DNA from: Comamonadaceae bacterium
GTDB taxonomy: Bacteria; Pseudomonadota; Gammaproteobacteria; Burkholderiales; Burkholderiaceae_C
Direction of reading: 5' to 3'
Assembly (NCBI GenBank): GCA_947455145.1
Contig: CANGME010000006.1
Location: forward strand, 62,001 to 126,000
Length of the DNA stretch: 64,000 nucleotides
A program made the position numbers and the translations under genes. Below are positions 7,973 through 18,656 of this stretch, one piece after another (position 1 is the stretch's first letter; each line of letters opens with the position of its first letter). The notes under the pieces were generated by a model. It saw only the letters and a list, made by a program, of their open reading frames with translations, ran no database searches and was not told the origin of the DNA.

Positions 7973-9650
7973 AAATGATGCGGAATTCGCTGAGCAGCTC
8001 GCGGTTCTGCGACGTAGGTTTGCTGATCAATTGACGGATACGCTGGATGAGTTGAATCGTCTGATGGCGGGACGTGGGCCGAATCTTCCTCGAGATTTGT
8101 TGCTGCAAATTCATTTGCGTTTGCACAAACTGGTGGGTGCAGGCAGCACCTTTGGCTTCCCTGAGCTTTCTGTACAAGCGTGCGCGCTGGAGGAGATGGT
8201 CAAGGGTTGGTTGGAAGGCAACAAGTCTGCGCCGAGAGATCAGTGGAAAATTTGGTTGGAGGGCTTGCAGGCACTGAGGGCTAGTATTTTGGTTCAGGAT
8301 GATCTGATCGAGTTCAATTCAGTTCCTGAACCCGTCACATCAAGGTTGGCAGCCAGGGGGGTGGTGCGTGTTGCCATGGTGCATTCAGATGAGTCATTTA
8401 GCTTGATGATGTGTCGGGGGTTGAGGCAATTTGGCTACATTGTGTCCGCCCACCAGGATTTGCGATCTGCGCCGGACGAGCTTTTGAGCAACCCGCCACA
8501 TATCGTGTTGATGGAAAGCCCGAGTGATGATGACGAGAACGATTCCATCCGAAATGCTGTTGCGAGTTTGGTGGGTCAAAAGGGCAGGCAGGCCGCCTTG
8601 ATTTATTTTACGAGGCGCGCCGATTTCCCTATTCATTTGCTGGCGGCAAAAATGGGAGCTGAAGCTGTTTTTATACAACCAGTGGACGTGCCTATGGTGG
8701 CGGCCCGGATTGAATCGCTCGTGAGGGCTCGAGAGCAGCAACCGTACCGGGTCTTGATCGTGGAAGACGACGAAGCACTGGCAGAGCATTACCGACTTGT
8801 GTTGCAGGCCGCCGGCATGTTGGCTGAGCGGGTGAGTCAACCCAGTGCAGTTTTGATTGCGCTTCAAGCACTTCAACCCGATGTGTTGCTGATGGATCTT
8901 TACATGCCCGATTGCACAGGAGAAGAGCTGGCTCGCTTGATCCGCTTTGACAATGCTTGGCAGAGTTTGCCCATTGTCCTGATGTCAACTGAGTCTGACT
9001 TGAGTCGCCAGGGACAAGCGCTGAGTAGCGGTGCCGACGATTTTCTTCTCAAACCCATTTCTGACGCCCAGCTTGTGGTCGGTATGCGTGTTCGGGCCGC
9101 GCGTGCGCGTAAGGTAGCCGAGCTGATGAACCAAGACAGTCTGACAGGTTTGCTTAAACATGCCAGCATCAAAGACCGGCTGACCCAAGAGGTGGATCGC
9201 GCGCGGCGCAACGGGAAACCCGCTTCTATCGCAATGGTGGATATTGATTTATTCAAGCGCGTGAACGACAACTGGGGTCATCCCATGGGTGATCAGGTCA
9301 TCAAGACCTTAGGGAATTTGTTGCGCCAGCGCTTGCGCCGCCCAGACAGTGTGGGGCGCTATGGGGGCGAGGAGTTTATGGTCGTCCTGCCCGAGTGTTC
9401 TGAGTCGGATGCGATCAGGTTGTTGGACGATATTCGACAGCGCTTTGCTGACATTGTCTTTCGCAGTGGTGAGCAGGAATTCAAAGTTACCTTCAGCGCG
9501 GGCATTGCGGTCAGCACTCCTGGGTGTGAAGCACATGAGATGTTGGCTGAAGCTGATAAAGCACTTTATGAAGCGAAGAAAAGTGGCAGAAACCAGATTC
9601 GCAAGCTGGTTGTTGGGAAGGGGTCAGAACATGTCGATCCTGCGCCTTAG
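7956..9650 (+). CDS. Hpt-REC-REC-GGDEF diguanylate cyclase
   Basis: 564 residues in four parts. Residues ~10-110 resemble an Hpt domain; His57 in LHKLVGAGSTFG is the likely phospho-acceptor, although the usual Lys of the HxxKG motif is replaced by Val. A degenerate receiver follows (about 125-245; the phosphorylation site region reads VLMESPSDDD). The second receiver (about 265-380) is intact with Asp314 (LLMDLYMPD) and FLLKPIS. The GGDEF domain is intact: GGEEF at 470-474, with RRPD five residues before it, the inhibitory I-site. It should make c-di-GMP from GTP when phosphorylated by the upstream relay. It is the last gene of a three-gene overlapping unit. Confidence 0.92.
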   Translation: MDQPNKNDAEFAEQLAVLRRRFADQLTDTLDELNRLMAGRGPNLPRDLLLQIHLRLHKLVGAGSTFGFPELSVQACALEEMVKGWLEGNKSAPRDQWKIWLEGLQALRASILVQDDLIEFNSVPEPVTSRLAARGVVRVAMVHSDESFSLMMCRGLRQFGYIVSAHQDLRSAPDELLSNPPHIVLMESPSDDDENDSIRNAVASLVGQKGRQAALIYFTRRADFPIHLLAAKMGAEAVFIQPVDVPMVAARIESLVRAREQQPYRVLIVEDDEALAEHYRLVLQAAGMLAERVSQPSAVLIALQALQPDVLLMDLYMPDCTGEELARLIRFDNAWQSLPIVLMSTESDLSRQGQALSSGADDFLLKPISDAQLVVGMRVRAARARKVAELMNQDSLTGLLKHASIKDRLTQEVDRARRNGKPASIAMVDIDLFKRVNDNWGHPMGDQVIKTLGNLLRQRLRRPDSVGRYGGEEFMVVLPECSESDAIRLLDDIRQRFADIVFRSGEQEFKVTFSAGIAVSTPGCEAHEMLAEADKALYEAKKSGRNQIRKLVVGKGSEHVDPAP

Positions 9651-9739
9651 GCTCGGTGGCCTCGACGAGGGTAAGAGCGATAAAGAGCAAAATAATTATT
9701 GCATTTGCCATACTTTGGGTGCATAGTGAAACCGCGCAG

Positions 9740-9815
9740 TGACTAGCTCAGTCGTCGTTACTGAGTTGGTTGTTGTGGGCAGTTCTTCAATCGTTAGTGC
9801 AATAGGAGGTTATTC
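9740..9815 (+). promoter_or_regulatory. leader of the hibernation-factor gene with small hairpin and strong SD
   Basis: The gap before the hibernation-factor gene holds an inverted repeat CTCAGT...ACTGAG (about 9747-9765) and a near-perfect Shine-Dalgarno AGGAGGT seven to eight bases before the ATG. This is the strongest ribosome site seen in this part of the window and suits a highly induced stationary-phase protein. No clear -24/-12 or -35/-10 promoter could be fixed by eye. Confidence 0.45.
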
Positions 9816-10145
9816 ATGAATTTGACGATCAGCGGTCATCATTTGGAAGTTACCCCGTCTCTGAGAAGTTATGTCACGACCAAGCTGGATCGAATTAGCC
9901 GACACTTTGATCAAGTGGTAGACATCAAAGTATTGCTGACCGTGGAAAATCAGAAGGAAAAAGAACGACGACAGCGGGCCGAATGCAATATTCACGTCAA
10001 AGGCCATGATCTGTTTGCAGAAAGCGCCAATGAAGACCTGTACGCCGCCGTTGATGACTTGGTTGACAAGTTAGACCGGCAGGTGGTGAGACATAAAGAT
10101 CGCCTTCAAAATCACAACCATGAAGCCGCCAAGCGCATGATGTAG
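9816..10145 (+). CDS. hpf: ribosome hibernation-promoting factor, short form
   Basis: 109 residues matching the short HPF/YfiA (RaiA) family: [19 protein letters not shown] at the start, the acidic/basic KDHDQ-type body, and [17 protein letters not shown] near the end. The protein binds the decoding centre of 30S subunits and promotes 100S dimers or inactive 70S in stationary phase. There is no long C-terminal dimerisation domain, as expected for beta- and gammaproteobacteria. It precedes ptsN and hprK, a common order in this group; rpoN, often upstream, is not here. A terminator follows it. Confidence 0.93.
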   Translation: MNLTISGHHLEVTPSLRSYVTTKLDRISRHFDQVVDIKVLLTVENQKEKERRQRAECNIHVKGHDLFAESANEDLYAAVDDLVDKLDRQVVRHKDRLQNHNHEAAKRMM

Positions 10146-10164
10146 ATGGGCAAATGCCCGTGTG

Positions 10165-10191
10165 AAAAGCCGCGAGACTCGCGGCTTTTTT
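10165..10191 (+). terminator. rho-independent terminator after hpf
   Basis: GCCGCGA and TCGCGGC form a perfect 7-bp stem with a 3-base loop, extended by AAAA/TTTT and followed by TTTTTT. It lies 20 bases after the hpf stop and 24 bases before ptsN, so ptsN needs read-through or its own promoter. Confidence 0.85.
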
Positions 10192-10214
10192 GTGCATAAT
10201 CAGCCCCCATTACT

Positions 10215-10682
10215 ATGAACCGACTCTCCTCCATCCTGCCTTTGGCGCAAGTGCTTGCGCACTTTGACGCCAGCAGCAAAAAAAGAGCCTTTGAAGAGGT
10301 GGGTTTTTTGTTCGAGAGTTTGCATGGCTTGAACCGTGCCGTCGTGACTGACAGCCTCTTTGCACGCGAGCGACTGGGCTCAACAGGTTTAGGCTACGGT
10401 GTGGCCATACCACACGGTCGTATCAAAGGCCTTAAGACCCCCATGGCTGCCGTGATTCAACTGGCCCGGCCCATCGGTTTTGATGCGCCGGACGAACAAG
10501 CCGTTCAGCTTTTGATTTTTTTATTGGTGCCCGAGGCAGCCACGCAAAAGCACTTGGAAATCCTCTCAGAAATCGCTGAGATGCTGAGCGACAGCACTTT
10601 GCGAGAACAACTCCGCACCAGCGATAGTGCTCAGGCTTTGCATAGCCTGATCGTCGGCTGGCAATCCTCACAACAAGCTTAA
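10215..10682 (+). CDS. ptsN: nitrogen-PTS enzyme IIA (EIIA-Ntr)
   Basis: 155 residues of the PTS EIIA type 2 fold. The phosphorylated His sits in GYGVAIPHGRIKGL (about residue 67), and the LLIFLLVPEAATQKHLEIL strand-helix is typical of PtsN. In proteobacteria it takes phosphate from NPr and regulates potassium transport and nitrogen/carbon balance rather than sugar uptake. It stands 18 bases before hprK, matching the betaproteobacterial ptsN-hprK arrangement. Confidence 0.92.
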   Translation: MNRLSSILPLAQVLAHFDASSKKRAFEEVGFLFESLHGLNRAVVTDSLFARERLGSTGLGYGVAIPHGRIKGLKTPMAAVIQLARPIGFDAPDEQAVQLLIFLLVPEAATQKHLEILSEIAEMLSDSTLREQLRTSDSAQALHSLIVGWQSSQQA

Positions 10683-10700
10683 CCCCGGGCGCTACCGAGT

Positions 10701-11651
10701 ATGAGACCTACCGTCGTCAGCGCCGAAGTGCTTTTCAATCAATTCCGAGTCCTTTTGAACTGGGAGTGGTTGGCCAGTCTGGGAGCCGCGGAGCGCCGTT
10801 TTGACGAGGTAGCCGTGCGTGCTGCTCGGTCTGGGGCAGATCTGGTGGGCTACCTGAACTACATCCACCCCTACCGAGCACAGGTACTGGGTGAGCGTGA
10901 AGTCGCCTACCTCGTGAATGCAACGCCTGATGACTGTGCCCGACGGGTGGCCCGCATTGTGGAGCTGGAGCCCCCCGTTTTGGTGTTGGCCGATGGCCAA
11001 CTGCCCCCGGCTTCGCTGATGGCCATGTGCGAGCAGGCGCAGATCCCGATGTTTGCGACCAAGGATTCGTCGGCCTATGTGATTGACGTTTTGCGCAGCT
11101 ATTTGTCCAAGCATTTCGCAGACCGTATTTCGATGCACGGTGTGTTGCTGGATATTCTGGGCCTGGGCGTGCTGATCACGGGTGAGTCGGGCCTGGGTAA
11201 GAGTGAGTTGGGCTTGGAGCTGATTTCCCGCAGTCACGGCTTGGTGGCCGATGACGCGGTGGACTTGTACCGCATTAACCAAGACACGATTGAAGGCCGC
11301 TGCCCTGATCTTCTGATGAATTTGCTGGAAGTACGCGGCATTGGCTTGCTGGACATCCGTGCGATCTTTGGCGAGACGGCCGTGCGGCGCAAGATGAATT
11401 TGAAGCTGATCGTTCATTTGGTACGAAGCGAGACGCTGGAGCGCGACTACGAGCGCCTACCCTATGAACCCTTGACTCAAGACGTGCTGGGTATACCTGT
11501 GCGTAAAGTGGTGCTTCAGGTGTCAGCTGGGCGAAATTTGGCCGTTCTGGTCGAGGCGGCAGTGCGCAACACCATTTTGCAATTCCGTGGGATCAACACC
11601 TACCAAGACTTTGTGGACCGGCATCGCCGGGCCATGGACGAGCAAGCTTAA
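10701..11651 (+). CDS. hprK: HPr kinase/phosphorylase
   Basis: 316 residues. The Walker A loop GESGLGKSE is near residue 160, followed by [11 protein letters not shown], and the family signature [17 protein letters not shown] lies around 205-222. HprK phosphorylates or dephosphorylates a serine of HPr/NPr according to ATP and phosphate levels. Together with ptsN it shows a regulatory PTS that does not transport sugars. It converges on fur with only nine bases between the two stop codons. Confidence 0.93.
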   Translation: MRPTVVSAEVLFNQFRVLLNWEWLASLGAAERRFDEVAVRAARSGADLVGYLNYIHPYRAQVLGEREVAYLVNATPDDCARRVARIVELEPPVLVLADGQLPPASLMAMCEQAQIPMFATKDSSAYVIDVLRSYLSKHFADRISMHGVLLDILGLGVLITGESGLGKSELGLELISRSHGLVADDAVDLYRINQDTIEGRCPDLLMNLLEVRGIGLLDIRAIFGETAVRRKMNLKLIVHLVRSETLERDYERLPYEPLTQDVLGIPVRKVVLQVSAGRNLAVLVEAAVRNTILQFRGINTYQDFVDRHRRAMDEQA

Positions 11652-11660
11652 GTCGGGCAC

Positions 11661-12101
11661 TCAGGCGCCTCGCGGCGGCGGCCTATTCGGGCAGGGAGTT
11701 TGAGTGCAGTGGGCGTACAAACTTAAAGAGTGTTCTGCAATCATGAAGCCTTTGGCCTTGGCCACAGCGTGTTGACGACTCTCAATTTCCGCATCGAAAA
11801 ACTCTTCTACTTTGCCGCAGTCCAGGCAGACCAGGTGGTCATGGTGCTGGCCTTCATTAAGCTCATAGATCGCCTTGCCACCCTCGAAGTTGCTGCGGGT
11901 CAAAATGCCCGCCTGTTCAAACTGGGTTAGCACCCGGTAAACGGTGGCCAAGCCCACGTCGGAGCGATCAACCAGCAGGGCGCGGAAAACGTCTTCAGCC
12001 GTCATGTGCCGTTGCGTGCCATTTTGAAAAATCTCCAGCACCTTTAAGCGCGGCAGCGTGGCCTTGAGGCCGGTACTTTTGAGTTCGTCAATGCTGTTCA
12101 T
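11661..12101 (-). CDS. fur: ferric uptake regulator
   Basis: A Fur protein of 146 residues if begun at MNSIDELKSTGLKATLPRLK, the usual start; an in-frame start 18 codons upstream is possible but unlike the family. The winged helix covers residues ~1-85 (GLATVYRVLTQFEQAGIL). The metal/dimer region has HHDHLVCLDCGKVEEF, with the CxxC structural zinc site. With Fe2+ it represses iron-uptake genes. The last residues (CPNRPPPRGA) are Pro-rich and somewhat unusual. It diverges from bamE with a 103-base gap, as in many Burkholderiales; I see no convincing Fur box in that gap. Confidence 0.9.
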   Translation of the reverse strand: MNSIDELKSTGLKATLPRLKVLEIFQNGTQRHMTAEDVFRALLVDRSDVGLATVYRVLTQFEQAGILTRSNFEGGKAIYELNEGQHHDHLVCLDCGKVEEFFDAEIESRQHAVAKAKGFMIAEHSLSLYAHCTQTPCPNRPPPRGA

Positions 12102-12204
12102 GGAAAGTCTTTCAAGCGGATGTTTGCGGGAGATGGGGGTGCTTGGTTGGGGCACTAAACCCAGGCCGCTACAATGGGCCGATCATATCGTTACACATCG
12201 AGTC

Positions 12205-12747
12205 ATGTCCGATTTTCTGCGCCGTGGCCCTGGTTTAGGGTTGGTTTTTATTTTCTGCGCCACTCTGTCCGCTTGCGGCACGGTGGACGGTTCGAGCAAT
12301 CGTCTGCTCAATGTCTTCAGACCCTACAAAATGGATATTGTGCAGGGTAATGTGGTCACCAGCGAACAAGTTGCATTGCTAAAGCCTGGCATGAGCCGAG
12401 TGCAGGTGCGAGATGTGTTGGGTACACCTTTGTTGACCAGCGTTTTTCATGCAGACCGTTGGGATTATGTGTTTACTCTTAAGCGTCAAGGTGTGGAGCC
12501 CCAGTCTCGACGCGTGACCGTGTTTTTCAAAAATACCGAGTTACTGCGCTTTGAAGCCGACCCTTTGCCTAGCGAAACTGAGTTTGCGGCCAGCTTGGGA
12601 AAAATGAACTTGCCATCCAAGTTGCCAGAGTTGGAGGCAACTTCTGAGAGTTTGCAAAAGGTTCCCGCACCCGTCAAGGCGGCAGCACCTGCTCCACTGC
12701 CGCCTTTGCCCTCCAGTTATCCACCGCTCGAGTCATCGGCCCGTTAA
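12205..12747 (+). CDS. bamE: outer membrane assembly lipoprotein BamE (SmpA/OmlA)
   Basis: 180 residues starting [10 protein letters not shown]. The lipobox LSAC follows a hydrophobic stretch (about residues 10-26), so Cys26 or so is lipidated. The SmpA/OmlA domain follows: [32 protein letters not shown] is typical, here across residues ~50-80. The C-terminal ~50 residues are a Pro/Ala-rich tail ([18 protein letters not shown]) beyond the conserved domain. BamE supports the BamA beta-barrel insertion machine in the outer membrane. It is divergent from fur and 61 bases ahead of dapB. Confidence 0.9.
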   Translation: MSDFLRRGPGLGLVFIFCATLSACGTVDGSSNRLLNVFRPYKMDIVQGNVVTSEQVALLKPGMSRVQVRDVLGTPLLTSVFHADRWDYVFTLKRQGVEPQSRRVTVFFKNTELLRFEADPLPSETEFAASLGKMNLPSKLPELEATSESLQKVPAPVKAAAPAPLPPLPSSYPPLESSAR

Positions 12748-12808
12748 ACGCGCCGTTCTCCACCTGACACGGCTCCGCCCTCGTCGCGTACTTTTTGATT
12801 TCTTTGCC

Positions 12809-13624
12809 ATGACCCAGTCCACACCCCAAAAAATCGCCATCGCCGGCACTTCCGGCCGCATGGGTCGCATGTTGATTGAGGCTGTTAAAGCCGATCCGGG
12901 TTGCATTTTGGCTGGCGCATTGGATGTTGCTGGCAGCGCCGCCTTGGGGCAGGACGCGACTGCTTTTTTAGGGCACGCCAGTGGTGTGCTCATCACGTCA
13001 GATTTAAAAACGGGCCTGCAAAATGCGCAGGCCTTGATTGACTTCACCCGACCCGAGGGCACGATGGCCCACTTGCAGGTGTGCCGTGCGCAGGGTGTCA
13101 ATTTGGTCATCGGCACAACTGGTTTCAGCGAAAGCCAAAAAGCTGAGATCGCAGCCGCCGCCAAAGACATCGCTATCGTCATGGCTCCCAATATGAGCGT
13201 GGGCGTTAACGTTACGCTCAAGCTGCTGGAGATGGCGGCCAAAGCCCTGTCCACCGGCTACGACATTGAAATCATCGAAGCCCATCACCGCCACAAGGTG
13301 GACGCGCCGTCGGGCACGGCCCTCAAAATGGGCGAGGTCATTGCCGGTGCGCTGGGGCGCGACCTGAAAGACTGCGCGGTCTATGCCCGCGAAGGCGTAA
13401 CGGGCGAGCGTGACCCATCCTCCATCGGTTTTGCCACCATCCGGGGCGGCGACATTGTGGGCGACCACACGGTGCTGTTTGCGGGCACGGGTGAGCGCAT
13501 CGAGATCACCCATAAATCGTCCAGCCGCGTCACCTATGCCCAGGGCGCTTTGCGGGCCGCTCGTTTTCTTTCGACGAAGCAGGCGGGCCTGTTTGACATG
13601 TTTGACGTGCTCGGACTGCAATGA
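12809..13624 (+). CDS. dapB: 4-hydroxy-tetrahydrodipicolinate reductase
   Basis: 271 residues with the NAD(P)H loop [11 protein letters not shown], the VIGTTGFS loop, and the family signature [15 protein letters not shown] that holds the catalytic His pair and Lys. It reduces hydroxy-tetrahydrodipicolinate in the diaminopimelate/lysine pathway in the cytoplasm. Its stop overlaps the ExbB-type gene by four bases (ATGA), an arrangement frequent in this family of bacteria and implying translational coupling of lysine/peptidoglycan synthesis with a proton channel. Confidence 0.95.
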   Translation: MTQSTPQKIAIAGTSGRMGRMLIEAVKADPGCILAGALDVAGSAALGQDATAFLGHASGVLITSDLKTGLQNAQALIDFTRPEGTMAHLQVCRAQGVNLVIGTTGFSESQKAEIAAAAKDIAIVMAPNMSVGVNVTLKLLEMAAKALSTGYDIEIIEAHHRHKVDAPSGTALKMGEVIAGALGRDLKDCAVYAREGVTGERDPSSIGFATIRGGDIVGDHTVLFAGTGERIEITHKSSSRVTYAQGALRAARFLSTKQAGLFDMFDVLGLQ

Positions 13625-14268
13625 ACTTTTCCCAGCTCTTCACCCAGGGTGACGCGGTCAGCCAAGGGGTGGCGCTGCTCTTGCTGTTGATGTCGGTGGC
13701 GAGTTGGGTGGTGATTGTTTGGAAAACCTGGTTTCTGCGCCGCGTTCGTTCTGATGTGGCGCGCAGCACAGCGGCCTTTTGGCAAGCCGCCAATCTGGAC
13801 GCCGCGCGGCCCCAACTCAAGGCCTTTGACCGAGAGGCGCTGGTGCTGCCCCTGCTAGAGGCCACGCACGCAACCGCGCAAGGCACCTTGGCCGCAGCCG
13901 GTAGCCCGTCACAACAACTCACCCGTGTGCTGCGTGATGCGCTGCACGCCGGTTTGCGCAAGCTGCAATTCGGTCAGGTCTTGTTGGCCACCGTGGGCTC
14001 TACCGCGCCCTTTGTTGGCCTGCTGGGCACGGTCTGGGGCATCTACCACGCGCTCACTGGGATGACCAGCGCCGGTCAGATCACGATTGACAAAATCTCT
14101 GGCCCCGTCGGAGAGGCCCTGCTCATGACGGCTGCGGGTCTGGTGGTTGCCATCCCCGCTGTGCTGGCCTACAACGTGCTGGGCCGTCTGGTTGGGCAGA
14201 TTGAGGCGGATCTGGAAGGCTTTGCGTTTGACTTGCGTGAGCTGCTGCTGACGCAGAAATCGGAATAA
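13621..14268 (+). CDS. exbB: MotA/TolQ/ExbB proton channel family protein
   Basis: 215 residues with three membrane segments: about 18-38 ([21 protein letters not shown]), about 120-142 ([17 protein letters not shown]) and about 160-180 ([18 protein letters not shown]). These motifs are the hallmark of ExbB/TolQ channels that use proton flow to energise TonB or TolA. The partner ExbD/TolR gene follows after four bases. No tonB, tolA or tolB is in view, so ExbB versus TolQ is not settled; the ExbB label follows the pairing with a short ExbD. Confidence 0.88.
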   Translation: MNFSQLFTQGDAVSQGVALLLLLMSVASWVVIVWKTWFLRRVRSDVARSTAAFWQAANLDAARPQLKAFDREALVLPLLEATHATAQGTLAAAGSPSQQLTRVLRDALHAGLRKLQFGQVLLATVGSTAPFVGLLGTVWGIYHALTGMTSAGQITIDKISGPVGEALLMTAAGLVVAIPAVLAYNVLGRLVGQIEADLEGFAFDLRELLLTQKSE

Positions 14269-14272
14269 CCGT

Positions 14273-14686
14273 ATGACGTTCGGCCGACTTGAGCGCACAC
14301 CGGCCCCCAAGCCCATGAGCGACATCAACATGACGCCCTTGGTGGACGTGATGCTGGTGCTGGTGGTGATTTTTATCTTGACCGCCCCGCTGCTTGCCAC
14401 CTCTCTGCGGCTGGATCTGCCCTCGTCCGCTGCCGCTCAACCGCAGGAGCCTGCGCGCGCCGTGCGCCTCGGCTTGGACAAGGCAGGGCAGGTCTATCTG
14501 GACGATCAGCCTCTGGCCCTGGACGCCTTGAAAGAGCGTCTGACGCAAATCGCTCAACAAAACCCCTTGAGCGAAGTGCAGTTGTGGGCCGATCAGGCCG
14601 CCCCCTATGGCCAAGTGGTGACCTTGATGGGGCTGGCCCAGCAAGCGGGCTTGAGTCGCATTGGCTTTGTCGCAAGCCAAAAATAA
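14273..14686 (+). CDS. exbD: ExbD/TolR family biopolymer transport protein
   Basis: 137 residues with one N-terminal membrane helix preceded by the family motif MSDINMTPLVDVMLVLVVIF, whose Asp is the proton-relay residue. The rest is a periplasmic domain ending ...QQAGLSRIGFVASQK. It acts with the upstream channel protein, four bases away, to couple proton flow to an outer-membrane energiser. The gene ends 123 bases before the transketolase gene. Confidence 0.88.
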   Translation: MTFGRLERTPAPKPMSDINMTPLVDVMLVLVVIFILTAPLLATSLRLDLPSSAAAQPQEPARAVRLGLDKAGQVYLDDQPLALDALKERLTQIAQQNPLSEVQLWADQAAPYGQVVTLMGLAQQAGLSRIGFVASQK

Positions 14687-14809
14687 AAATCATCCCCGTT
14701 CCCCCAAGACGGGGGTGGCCAGGCTGGGTCGTCCCAATGTCGGCCGCATCACAGCCCAGTAAAATACCGGGTTTCCCCGACCCCCATTTTTTCCGGAGCT
14801 GCCCTTCCC

Positions 14810-16909
14810 ATGGCCAACACCCCCGCACTGTCCCAAGCCATTGACAAAGAGATGGCCAACGCCATCCGCGCCTTGGCGATGGACGCCGTTCAAGCCGCCA
14901 ACTCTGGCCACCCCGGCGCCCCCATGGGCATGGCCGATATGGCCGTGGCACTGTGGGGCCCGAGCGCCGACGGCACCGGCCACAGCCACCTCAAACACAA
15001 CCCCGCCGACCCGCATTGGGCCGACCGTGACCGCTTTGTACTGTCCAACGGACATGCCTCCATGCTGCTGTACGCGCTGCTGCACCTCAGCGGCTACGAC
15101 CTGCCGCTGGCCGAGCTGAAGAACTTTCGCCAGCTGCACAGCAAGACGCCAGGCCACCCCGAGTCCGGTCTGACCCCCGGCGTGGAAACCACCACCGGCC
15201 CGCTGGGCCAGGGCATTGCCAATGCCGTGGGCATGGCGCTGGCCGAGAAGCTGCTGGCCAAAGAGTTCAACCGTGATGGTCACACCATCGTCAACCACCA
15301 CACCTATGCCTTCATGGGTGACGGCTGCATGATGGAAGGCATCAGCCACGAAGTCGCCGCTCTGGCCGGTGCGTGGAAGCTCAACAAACTGGTTGCCCTG
15401 TACGACGACAACGGCATCTCCATCGACGGCCAAGTCGCGCCCTGGTTCATCGACAACACGGCGCAGCGTTTTGCTGCCTACGGCTGGGACGTGATTGGCC
15501 CGGTGGACGGCCAAGACGCGAAAGCCGTGGCCAAAGCCTTGGCTCAGGCCAAAAAATCGACGGACAAGCCCACGTTGATCGTCTGCAAGACCGCCATCGG
15601 CCACGGTAGCCCGAACCGCGCCAACACCGCCAAGGCGCATGGCGAGCCGCTCGGTGCTGAAGAAATCCGCCTCACTCGCGAATCACTCGGTTGGGCGAAT
15701 GAGCCCTTCGTCATCCCGCAAGACGTTTATGACGGCTGGAATGCCAAGCCCCAGGGCCAGGCCACGCAAAGTCAGTGGGACACCCGCTTTGCCGCCTACC
15801 AGGCCGCCTACCCCGAGCTGGCCGCCGAGTTCATCCGCCGCATGAAGGGCGAGCTGCCTGCCAACTTCGCTCAGGTCGCCGTGGACGCGGTCATTGCTGC
15901 CGACACCCAAGCGCAAACCGTGGCCAGCCGCAAGGCCAGCCAGCTCGCGTTGGAAGCCTTCACCGCCGCCTGCCCCGAGTTGCTGGGCGGCTCGGCCGAC
16001 CTGACCGGCTCCAACCTCACCAATACCAGCAGCACACCCAACCTGCGCTTTGACGCCACGGGTGCGGGCAACGGCGGTCGCCACATCAACTACGGCGTGC
16101 GCGAATTCGGCATGGCCGCCATCATGAACGGCGTCACACTGCACGGCGGCTTCATCCCCTACGGCGGCACTTTCCTCACTTTTAGCGACTACTCGCGCAA
16201 CGCCATTCGCATGGCCGCGCTGATGAAGCAGCGCGTGATCCACGTCTTCACCCATGACAGCATCGGTTTGGGCGAAGACGGCCCCACACACCAGTCGATT
16301 GAGCACGCCGCCAGCCTGCGCCTGATCCCCGGCCTCGACGTCTGGCGCCCCGCCGACACGGCTGAAACCACAGTCGCTTGGGCCGTCGCGTTGCAAAACA
16401 AAACCCGCCCGACCGCGCTACTCTTGAGTCGCCAAAACATCGCCTACTCGGCTAAAGGCGCATCCAAGGCCGCCGCCGCCAAGGTGGACGCCTACGGCCT
16501 GGACGCCATCAACAAAGGCGCTTATGTGCTGGCCGAGCCCGCGCAAGTCGGCTTGAAGAAAAAAGCCCAAGCCGTCATCATCGCCACAGGCTCAGAAGTT
16601 CCCCTAGCGCTTGCAGCACAAGCACAACTAGCTACTAAAAAAATAGCAGTTCGCGTGGTCTCCATGCCCAGCACCACCACCTTTGACCGCCAATCCGCCG
16701 CCTATAAAGCCGCCGTCCTGCCCGCAGGCCTGCCGCGCATCGCGGTAGAGATGGGCGTGACCGACGGCTGGTGGAAATACGGCTGCGCCGCTGTCGTCGG
16801 CATCGACACCTACGGCGAATCTGCCCCCGCGCCGGTGCTGTTCAAACACTTTGGCTTTACGCCTGAGAATGTGGCAGCGACGGTGGAGAAGGTGTTGGCG
16901 AAGAAGTAA
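14810..16909 (+). CDS. tkt: transketolase
   Basis: 699 residues. The thiamine diphosphate motif is at [18 protein letters not shown] (about 167-184) with NGISIDG closing it; the N-terminal [20 protein letters not shown] is the family signature. The C-terminal transketolase domain has [13 protein letters not shown] and ATGSEVPLA. It transfers two-carbon units between sugar phosphates in the pentose phosphate (and, if present, Calvin) cycle. It precedes gap, a frequent pairing in Comamonadaceae. A run around 16600-16660 is poorer in GC than its surroundings but stays in frame. Confidence 0.96.
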   Translation: MANTPALSQAIDKEMANAIRALAMDAVQAANSGHPGAPMGMADMAVALWGPSADGTGHSHLKHNPADPHWADRDRFVLSNGHASMLLYALLHLSGYDLPLAELKNFRQLHSKTPGHPESGLTPGVETTTGPLGQGIANAVGMALAEKLLAKEFNRDGHTIVNHHTYAFMGDGCMMEGISHEVAALAGAWKLNKLVALYDDNGISIDGQVAPWFIDNTAQRFAAYGWDVIGPVDGQDAKAVAKALAQAKKSTDKPTLIVCKTAIGHGSPNRANTAKAHGEPLGAEEIRLTRESLGWANEPFVIPQDVYDGWNAKPQGQATQSQWDTRFAAYQAAYPELAAEFIRRMKGELPANFAQVAVDAVIAADTQAQTVASRKASQLALEAFTAACPELLGGSADLTGSNLTNTSSTPNLRFDATGAGNGGRHINYGVREFGMAAIMNGVTLHGGFIPYGGTFLTFSDYSRNAIRMAALMKQRVIHVFTHDSIGLGEDGPTHQSIEHAASLRLIPGLDVWRPADTAETTVAWAVALQNKTRPTALLLSRQNIAYSAKGASKAAAAKVDAYGLDAINKGAYVLAEPAQVGLKKKAQAVIIATGSEVPLALAAQAQLATKKIAVRVVSMPSTTTFDRQSAAYKAAVLPAGLPRIAVEMGVTDGWWKYGCAAVVGIDTYGESAPAPVLFKHFGFTPENVAATVEKVLAKK

Positions 16910-16936
16910 GCCGTGCACCCAGGCCAGACTTTATGA

Positions 16937-17974
<1,038 letters not shown>

Positions 17975-17977
17975 CGA

Positions 17978-18196
17978 TCAGTAATGCGGCGGCAGCTCGT
18001 TGCCGGGCTGCTGTGCCGTGGCACTGTTGCCATCCGGCAGGTGTTGCTTCAATTGGCGAACCTCGCGCAGCAGCCAGTCAATCTCTTGCTGTTGCCGCAC
18101 GATGACTTGGTTGAGGTGGTCTAGCAAGTCTTCGTTGAAGCTGGCTTTGATTTCCAGCTCGGTCAGACGTTCTTCGGTGCGGGTGGGTTGATCCAT
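17978..18196 (-). CDS. slyX: SlyX family coiled-coil protein
   Basis: 72 residues from MDQPTRTEERL. The body TELEIKASFNEDLLDHLN and VIVRQQQEIDWLLREVRQL is a heptad-like coiled coil that matches SlyX, and the protein ends with the family's PPHY. A TTG seven codons upstream would overlap the preceding gene's stop (TTGA) and is an alternative start. SlyX has no settled function. It follows the VF530 gene on the minus strand. Confidence 0.85.
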   Translation of the reverse strand: MDQPTRTEERLTELEIKASFNEDLLDHLNQVIVRQQQEIDWLLREVRQLKQHLPDGNSATAQQPGNELPPHY

Positions 18197-18213
18197 GGCG
18201 GTATTGGACACGA

Positions 18214-18510
18214 TCAAGCGCCACTTTGGCCGCTGCGGCGCTGCTCGCGCAGCATGAAGAGGTACAGCCCCTCCACCTTCTCCCGTGCCCAGGGCGTTTT
18301 GCGCAGAAATTTCAGGCTCGACGCCACGCTGGGATCCAACGTGAAGCAGCGCACCGGGATGCGCGTGCCCAACTCCTCCCAGCCGTAATGCGCCGCCAGC
18401 GCCGTGACGATGGTCTCCAGCGTCAAACCGTGCAGGGGGTTGCGGGCCTGGGTGGGTTGTTTGGGTGGTGGGTTGCTAGGTGGGCTGGGGGGAAAGGGCG
18501 GCGTTTGCAT
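18214..18510 (-). CDS. VF530 family DNA-binding protein (DUF2132)
   Basis: 98 residues if started at MQTPPFPPSPPSN; longer in-frame starts exist but enter AT-rich non-coding DNA. After a Pro-rich leader (about 30 residues) the conserved domain reads NPLHGLTLETIVTALAAHYG, then ELGTRIPVRCF, then SSLKFLRKTPWARE, which is the VF530/DUF2132 signature. The family has a solved small DNA-binding-like fold; cellular role is unknown. It is followed by slyX and faces away from the hipA-like gene. Confidence 0.82.
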   Translation of the reverse strand: MQTPPFPPSPPSNPPPKQPTQARNPLHGLTLETIVTALAAHYGWEELGTRIPVRCFTLDPSVASSLKFLRKTPWAREKVEGLYLFMLREQRRSGQSGA

Positions 18511-18549
18511 GGGTCTATTTTGGCATTGCGCTTGGCGTGGGGTGGTTTG

Positions 18550-18656
18550 GCTTGTAGTCATTTCATAGAATAAACCTAAATATTTATTCACAAACATACA
18601 TAAGTCATTGAAATTAAATGAATTTGTTGAAATTTTATTTATTCATATAATGATTC
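18550..18656 (+). promoter_or_regulatory. AT-rich regulatory region of the HipA-like gene with a direct repeat
   Basis: The ~105 bases before the HipA-like start are strikingly AT-rich compared with the rest of the window. The 10-mer TATTTATTCA occurs twice on this strand, at 18581-18590 and 18636-18645, 55 bases apart, and related ATGAATTT/TTCAT bits lie between. Because the gene's own product carries a winged-helix-like N-terminus, these repeats are candidate sites for self-repression. This is inference; no promoter boxes were fixed. Confidence 0.4.

Noticed and set aside
12102-12204. Fur box between fur and bamE
   Set aside because: No 19-bp GATAATGATAATCATTATC-like sequence could be seen.
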